8,931 bases of DNA from Syntrophaceae bacterium UBA2192 (lineage in GTDB: Bacteria; Desulfobacterota; Syntrophia; Syntrophales; UBA2192), in assembly GCA_002327315.1 (NCBI GenBank), contig DCVI01000028.1, forward strand, positions 10,408 to 19,338. The letters are read 5' to 3'. Below, piece by piece: positions 5,954 through 8,931 of this stretch. The notes beneath the pieces were generated by a model, which saw only the letters and a program-made list of their open reading frames with translations, searched no databases and was not told where the DNA came from. Each line of letters starts with the position of its first letter. Position 1 is the first letter of the stretch. The position numbers and the translations under genes were made by a program.

Positions 5954-6050
5954 GAGGGTAGGAAGTTATGAATAGCGGAAGATCGGAGTGGATGAAGCAC
6001 ATCCATTCCCATTTTTTCCGCTCTTCCTCACTTCTGCTCTTCCGATCTTC
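5954..6050. repeat. Inverted array of octamers, copy B
   Basis: Left arm: six 8-bp units starting GA (GAGGGTAG, GAAGTTAT, GAATAGCG, GAAGATCG, GAGTGGAT, GAAGCACA; 5954-6001). Right arm: four 8-bp units ending TTC (CGCTCTTC, CTCACTTC, TGCTCTTC, CGATCTTC; 6019-6050). GAAGATCGGA (5978-5987) is the exact complement of TCCGATCTTC (6041-6050), and AGCGGAA (5974-5980) of TTCCGCT (6016-6022). It shares TAGGAAGTTA, TTCCGCTCTTC and TTCCGATCTTC with copy A, so the two are members of one family. Confidence 0.72.
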
Positions 6051-6092
6051 GTCGTCTTAACGTCGAAAGATGAACATGGAGCACCCTTTGGG

Positions 6093-7454
6093 ATGCAGAG
6101 GCACAGCGAACTGAAAGACAGTCCCCGGGCGCTTGCCGTCCAGATCCTGAACCGTGTTGACGAGGAACAGGCCTTCGCCGAGCCGCTGCTGGACGCCGTC
6201 CTCTCGTCAGGCCGCCCCGAAAGCGATGCCGACCGGGGGCTGTTGACCTTCCTCGTTTACGGAACGCTGCGCATGCGGGGTTTGCTCGACTTCCTGATCG
6301 ACCGATTCTACCGGGGAAAGCCCCATGCACTGCAGGCAGGCATCCGGAACATCCTCCGCGTCGCCCTTTTCCAGGTGCGCTTCGCAGAGAAGATCCCTGT
6401 CTATGCCGCCGTCGACGAGGCCGTGAACATGACCAGGGGGCTCTTTCCGGGGCGGGAGAAACTCGTCAACGCAATCCTGCGAAACACGCTCAGGGGAATG
6501 GCAGGCGTGGAGTACCCCGGGCTCGCGGCGGACCCCGCAGGGCACATCGCCGTCGCGCACTCCCACCCCCGCTGGCTTGTCGAGCGCTGGATGGACGGCC
6601 TTGGCTTCGAGCAGACGCTTGCCCTCTGCAAAGCCGACAACAGGATCCCTCCCCTGGCCCTTCGCGTGAACCTCCTCAAGGCAACCCGTCAGGACGTGAT
6701 GGAACGGCTCGCCCGTGCCGGTCATGACGTGAGGCCCACCGTTTATTCCCCGGAGGGGATCATCCTGGCCAAGCCTCCCGTCTCCCTGCGGGAAATGCCC
6801 GAGCTGACGGGCGGCCTTCTCTACGTGCAGGACGAGGCCTCGCAGCTTGTCTCCAGGCTCCTGGCACCGGGAAAGGGGGAACGGGTGCTGGATCTCTGCG
6901 CAGGTGCGGGCGGCAAGACAACCCACCTGGCAGCCCTGATGGATAACGAGGGGGAGATCGTCGCTGCCGATATCCAGACGGCCAAACTCGAGGCCCTGGA
7001 TGCGACAGCACGACGATGGGGGATCACGATGGTGAAGACCGCCGTCGTCGACGCGGCCAATGCCGCGGGCACGGCCAGTCTCGGATTGTTCGACCGCGTT
7101 CTCGTCGATGCGCCCTGCTCGGGTCTCGGCACCCTGAGGAGAAACCCCGAGATCCGCTGGCATCTCACCGAGAAGAAACTCGGGGAGTTTCCGCCCCTGC
7201 AGAAGCGCATCCTGGAAAACGCCGCGGGCTGTGTGAACAGAGGGGGATATCTTCTCTACAGTACCTGCTCCGTCATGCCGGAGGAGAACGACGGTGTCGT
7301 CGAGGCCTTTCTCGAGGGGCATCCCGACTTTGCCCCAGCCCGCCCGGCAGCCGATTTCCCGGCAGAAGTCCTGGACCCGAAGGGATTCCTGCGGACCTTC
7401 CCCCATCGCCACGGCACGGACGGCTTCTTCGGAGCATTGCTGCGCCGCCGATAA
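6093..7454 (+). CDS. rsmB: 16S rRNA (cytosine-C5)-methyltransferase RsmB
   Basis: RsmB (Sun/Fmu), 453 residues, close to the usual length. It makes m5C967 (E. coli numbering) in 16S rRNA with S-adenosylmethionine. The N-terminal NusB-like RNA-binding domain covers roughly residues 1-140 (LAVQILNRVDEEQAFAEPLL at the start). The C-terminal methyltransferase has the SAM-binding LDLCAGAGGKTTHLA (266-280), DAPCSGLGTLRRNPEIRW with Cys342, and YSTCSVMPEEN with Cys392. The last is the expected nucleophile and Cys342 the release cysteine of this family. ATG 6093 starts the conserved sequence; GGAG (6078-6081) lies 11 nt upstream, a little far. The frame is open further upstream to 5988, but that part runs through octamer copy B and looks non-coding. 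Linkage with fmt is common (def-fmt-rsmB in E. coli), but here a 210-nt gap separates them. Confidence 0.95.
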   Translation: MQRHSELKDSPRALAVQILNRVDEEQAFAEPLLDAVLSSGRPESDADRGLLTFLVYGTLRMRGLLDFLIDRFYRGKPHALQAGIRNILRVALFQVRFAEKIPVYAAVDEAVNMTRGLFPGREKLVNAILRNTLRGMAGVEYPGLAADPAGHIAVAHSHPRWLVERWMDGLGFEQTLALCKADNRIPPLALRVNLLKATRQDVMERLARAGHDVRPTVYSPEGIILAKPPVSLREMPELTGGLLYVQDEASQLVSRLLAPGKGERVLDLCAGAGGKTTHLAALMDNEGEIVAADIQTAKLEALDATARRWGITMVKTAVVDAANAAGTASLGLFDRVLVDAPCSGLGTLRRNPEIRWHLTEKKLGEFPPLQKRILENAAGCVNRGGYLLYSTCSVMPEENDGVVEAFLEGHPDFAPARPAADFPAEVLDPKGFLRTFPHRHGTDGFFGALLRRR

Positions 7455-7478
7455 ACAGACTCATGCCCGTTCGAAAGC

Positions 7479-7506
7479 CTTGCGGCTTGCGGCTTGCGGC
7501 TTGTGG
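7479..7506. repeat. Heptamer tandem array (CTTGCGG), four units
   Basis: CTTGCGG occurs three times exactly, followed by CTTGTGG, with no gaps. It begins 24 nt after the rsmB stop and ends 11 nt before the candidate -35 of the next unit. Confidence 0.8.
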
Positions 7507-7517
7507 CTCTTCAGCTG

Positions 7518-7545
7518 TTGACTTGGACGTGCCGATAATGATATT
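7518..7545 (+). promoter_or_regulatory. Candidate sigma-70 promoter for the MBL-purC unit
   Basis: TTGACT (7518-7523, 5 of 6) and GATATT (7540-7545, 4 of 6) with a 16-nt spacer, in an AT-rich patch of the gap. The better -10 lookalike GATAAT (7534-7539) is too close to this -35. The leader to the ATG would be about 75 nt. Confidence 0.42.
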
Positions 7546-7576
7546 TTTCTGCCCGTGGCTCCGGCAAGAGGGGATA

Positions 7577-7614
7577 TCAGACAACCCGATTCCGGGGCCT
7601 TTCGAGTTGTCCGA
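7577..7614 (+). promoter_or_regulatory. Inverted repeat between candidate promoter and ribosome site
   Basis: TCAGACAAC (7577-7585) and GTTGTCCGA (7606-7614) are complementary at 8 of 9 positions around a 20-nt centre. The second arm ends one base before AGGAG at 7616-7620. It could be a repressor site or a leader hairpin affecting translation. It does not resemble the E. coli PurR box. Confidence 0.35.
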
Positions 7615-7615
7615 C

Positions 7616-7629
7616 AGGAGAGCACCATG
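7616..7629 (+). promoter_or_regulatory. Strong ribosome binding site deciding the MBL start
   Basis: AGGAG (7616-7620) lies 6 nt before ATG 7627. An in-frame ATG at 7555 would start inside the leader region and add 24 residues with no match to the family, so it is rejected. Confidence 0.75.
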
Positions 7630-8256
7630 TTTTTGAAACAGCTGCAAGTCGGCCAGATGGCCATCTTCGCCTACATCGTAGGTGACAAGGAAACGGGGGA
7701 TGCCCTCGTGATCGATCCCGCGGCGGAGACGGAACGGATCGTCGCCGAGGCGCAGAAGAACAACCTCACGATCCGCTATATCGTGAACACCCACGGTCAC
7801 GTGGACCACATCTCGGGAAACGCCGCCATGAAGAAAAAGACCGGGGCGAAAATCGTCATCCACGAAGCCGATGCCGACATGCTCACCTCCACGCCCGCCA
7901 TGATCCTGAGCATGTTCCGGGCTCAGGCCTCGCCCGCTGCGGACATCCTGGTCCGGGAAGGCGACTCGATCCGGATCGGCGGCATCACGCTGAAGGTCCT
8001 CCACACGCCCGGCCATACGCCCGGCGGGATTGCGCTCTACACCGACGGCTACGTGTTCACGGGGGACACTCTCTTCGTCGAGGCCGTCGGGCGGACCGAC
8101 CTGCCCGGGGGGTCCTGGAACACGATGGCGAAGGCCATCAAGGAGAAGATTTACACGCTTCCTGACGAGACGGTTGTCCTGCCCGGCCACAACTACGGCA
8201 GGATGCCCACCTCGACCATCAAGAACGAAAAGCGCAACAATCTCTACGTCCGCTGA
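7627..8256 (+). CDS. MBL-fold metallohydrolase (glyoxalase II-like, GloB/YcbL type)
   Basis: 209-residue metallo-beta-lactamase-fold hydrolase. The metal-binding set is complete: THGHVDH with His56, His58, Asp60 and His61, then His130 in HTPGHTPGG, Asp147 in FTGDTLF, and His188 in LPGHNYG. This is the two-metal arrangement of the family. The short length and lack of the extra C-terminal helical domain of classical GloB point to the YcbL-like group. Some of these hydrolyse S-lactoylglutathione or related thioesters, but the natural substrate is usually unknown and I do not assign one. No signal peptide is seen, so it is likely cytoplasmic. purC starts 16 nt after its stop, so the two are probably co-transcribed. 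No persulfide-dioxygenase or rhodanese domain is fused to it. Confidence 0.88.
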   Translation: MFLKQLQVGQMAIFAYIVGDKETGDALVIDPAAETERIVAEAQKNNLTIRYIVNTHGHVDHISGNAAMKKKTGAKIVIHEADADMLTSTPAMILSMFRAQASPAADILVREGDSIRIGGITLKVLHTPGHTPGGIALYTDGYVFTGDTLFVEAVGRTDLPGGSWNTMAKAIKEKIYTLPDETVVLPGHNYGRMPTSTIKNEKRNNLYVR

Positions 8257-8272
8257 ACAAGGAGCCCAGACC

Positions 8273-8931
8273 ATGACCCAACCGGCCCTCTACCAGACAG
8301 ATCTCAAAGGCCTGAAGCTCGTCAACCGCGGCAAGGTCCGCGACCTCTACGACCTGGGGGAGCATCTGCTCATCGTGGCGACTGACCGGATCTCGGCCTT
8401 CGACGTCATCATGCCGAACCCCATCCCCGGGAAAGGCGAAATCCTGACGATGCTCTCCGAGTTCTGGTTCAGGCAGATGGCCGACATCATCGGCAATCAC
8501 CTCGTCACGACGGACGTGGAGAAGTTCCCCGCGGAATGCAGGCCCCACCGGGATGTCCTGAAGGGCCGGAGCATGCTCGTGAAAAAGGCCAAACCCCTGC
8601 CCGTGGAGTGCATCGTGCGCGGTTACATCAGCGGCTCGGCCTGGAAGGACTACACGGACGGAAAGCCCGTCTCGGGAATCCGCCTCCCAACAGGGTTGAA
8701 GGAGTCTTCCAAGCTGACCGAGCCCGTCTTCACCCCCTCCACGAAGGCCCCCGAGGGCGAGCACGACATGCCGATCTCGCGAGAAGAGATGGCCCGCATC
8801 ATCGGGAAGGATCTGACGGACCGGGTCATCGAAGCGAGCCTCGCCATCTACAGGCGTGCCGATGCCATCGCCAGCTCCGTGGGGATCATCATTGCCGATA
8901 CGAAGATGGAATTCGGCATGATGGGCGGTGA
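8273..8931 (+). CDS. purC: Phosphoribosylaminoimidazole-succinocarboxamide (SAICAR) synthase, 3' end cut
   Basis: PurC condenses CAIR and aspartate with ATP to give SAICAR in purine synthesis. The frame is open from ATG 8273 to the window edge: 219 complete codons plus two bases, with no stop. Visible motifs are GKVRDLYDL (20-28), TDRISAFDV (37-45), IPGKGEILT (51-59), CIVRGYISGSAWKDY (113-127), LTEPVFTPSTKAPEGEHD (148-165) and IIADTKMEFG (206-215). The layout resembles the longer, roughly 300-residue PurC form (yeast Ade1-like) rather than the short E. coli form of about 240, so perhaps 75 residues are missing. AAGGAG (8259-8264) sits 8 nt before the ATG. It follows the MBL gene by 16 nt and probably shares its promoter. 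Open frames on the other strand and in frame 1 here are shadows. Confidence 0.95.
   Translation, partial: MTQPALYQTDLKGLKLVNRGKVRDLYDLGEHLLIVATDRISAFDVIMPNPIPGKGEILTMLSEFWFRQMADIIGNHLVTTDVEKFPAECRPHRDVLKGRSMLVKKAKPLPVECIVRGYISGSAWKDYTDGKPVSGIRLPTGLKESSKLTEPVFTPSTKAPEGEHDMPISREEMARIIGKDLTDRVIEASLAIYRRADAIASSVGIIIADTKMEFGMMGG

Noticed and set aside
6036..6048. GCTCTTCCGATCT, identical to the 3' end of common Illumina adapters; a 12-of-13 match lies at 2279-2291.
   Set aside because: The match is built from the octamers TGCTCTTC and CGATCTTC, has an inverted partner (5978-5987), and the gene order around it (fmt then rsmB) is normal. I judge it part of the repeat family. Read-level coverage across 5950-6060 would settle whether it is an assembly artefact.
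5988..6092. Possible N-terminal extension of RsmB from ATG 5988.
   Set aside because: The extension is the translated octamer copy B (rich in Phe, Pro, Ser, Leu); family similarity begins at ATG 6093.
8219..8764. 181-codon minus-strand open frame over the MBL end and purC.
   Set aside because: purC is clearly coded on the plus strand here with unbroken motifs.

Overview
The window is about 63% GC by eye, densely coded on the plus strand, and reads as an ordinary chromosomal housekeeping region of a Gram-negative bacterium. The gene set (RsfS, ComF-type phosphoribosyltransferase, stand-alone RfaE2-type heptose adenylyltransferase, DksA/TraR zinc-finger protein, PriA, Fmt, RsmB, metallo-beta-lactamase-fold hydrolase, PurC) and the style of the proteins suggest a Desulfobacterota/deltaproteobacterial lineage, possibly Syntrophales-like. 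That placement is inference from gene order and protein style, not from a search.

Layout. Positions 1-1590 hold a tightly coupled block: the 3' end of rsfS, then comF one base after it, then rfaE2 overlapping the comF stop. An AT-rich gap of 84 nt with a candidate promoter leads to a dksA-like gene (1675-2037). A 337-nt gap then holds a C-rich/G-quadruplex-type tract, a candidate promoter and an inverted array of octamers. priA (2375-4786) follows, ending in tandem stops and a perfect hairpin. The 148-nt gap after it carries two heptamer arrays. fmt (4935-5882) is followed by a 210-nt gap with a second inverted octamer array, then rsmB (6093-7454). The next 172-nt gap carries a third heptamer array, a candidate promoter and an inverted repeat. 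It leads to a two-gene unit: an MBL-fold hydrolase (7627-8256) and purC, which runs off the right edge.

Functionally the genes serve translation and its control (RsfS, DksA-like, Fmt, RsmB), replication restart (PriA), LPS heptose supply (RfaE2) and purine synthesis (PurC). I see no mobile element, CRISPR array, rRNA or tRNA, and no clear novel protein system. The most unusual feature is non-coding. Each of the four gaps longer than 100 nt contains short tandem repeats of fixed unit length, 7 or 8 bp. The unit sequence differs from gap to gap, and in two gaps the 8-bp arrays are arranged as inverted repeats.
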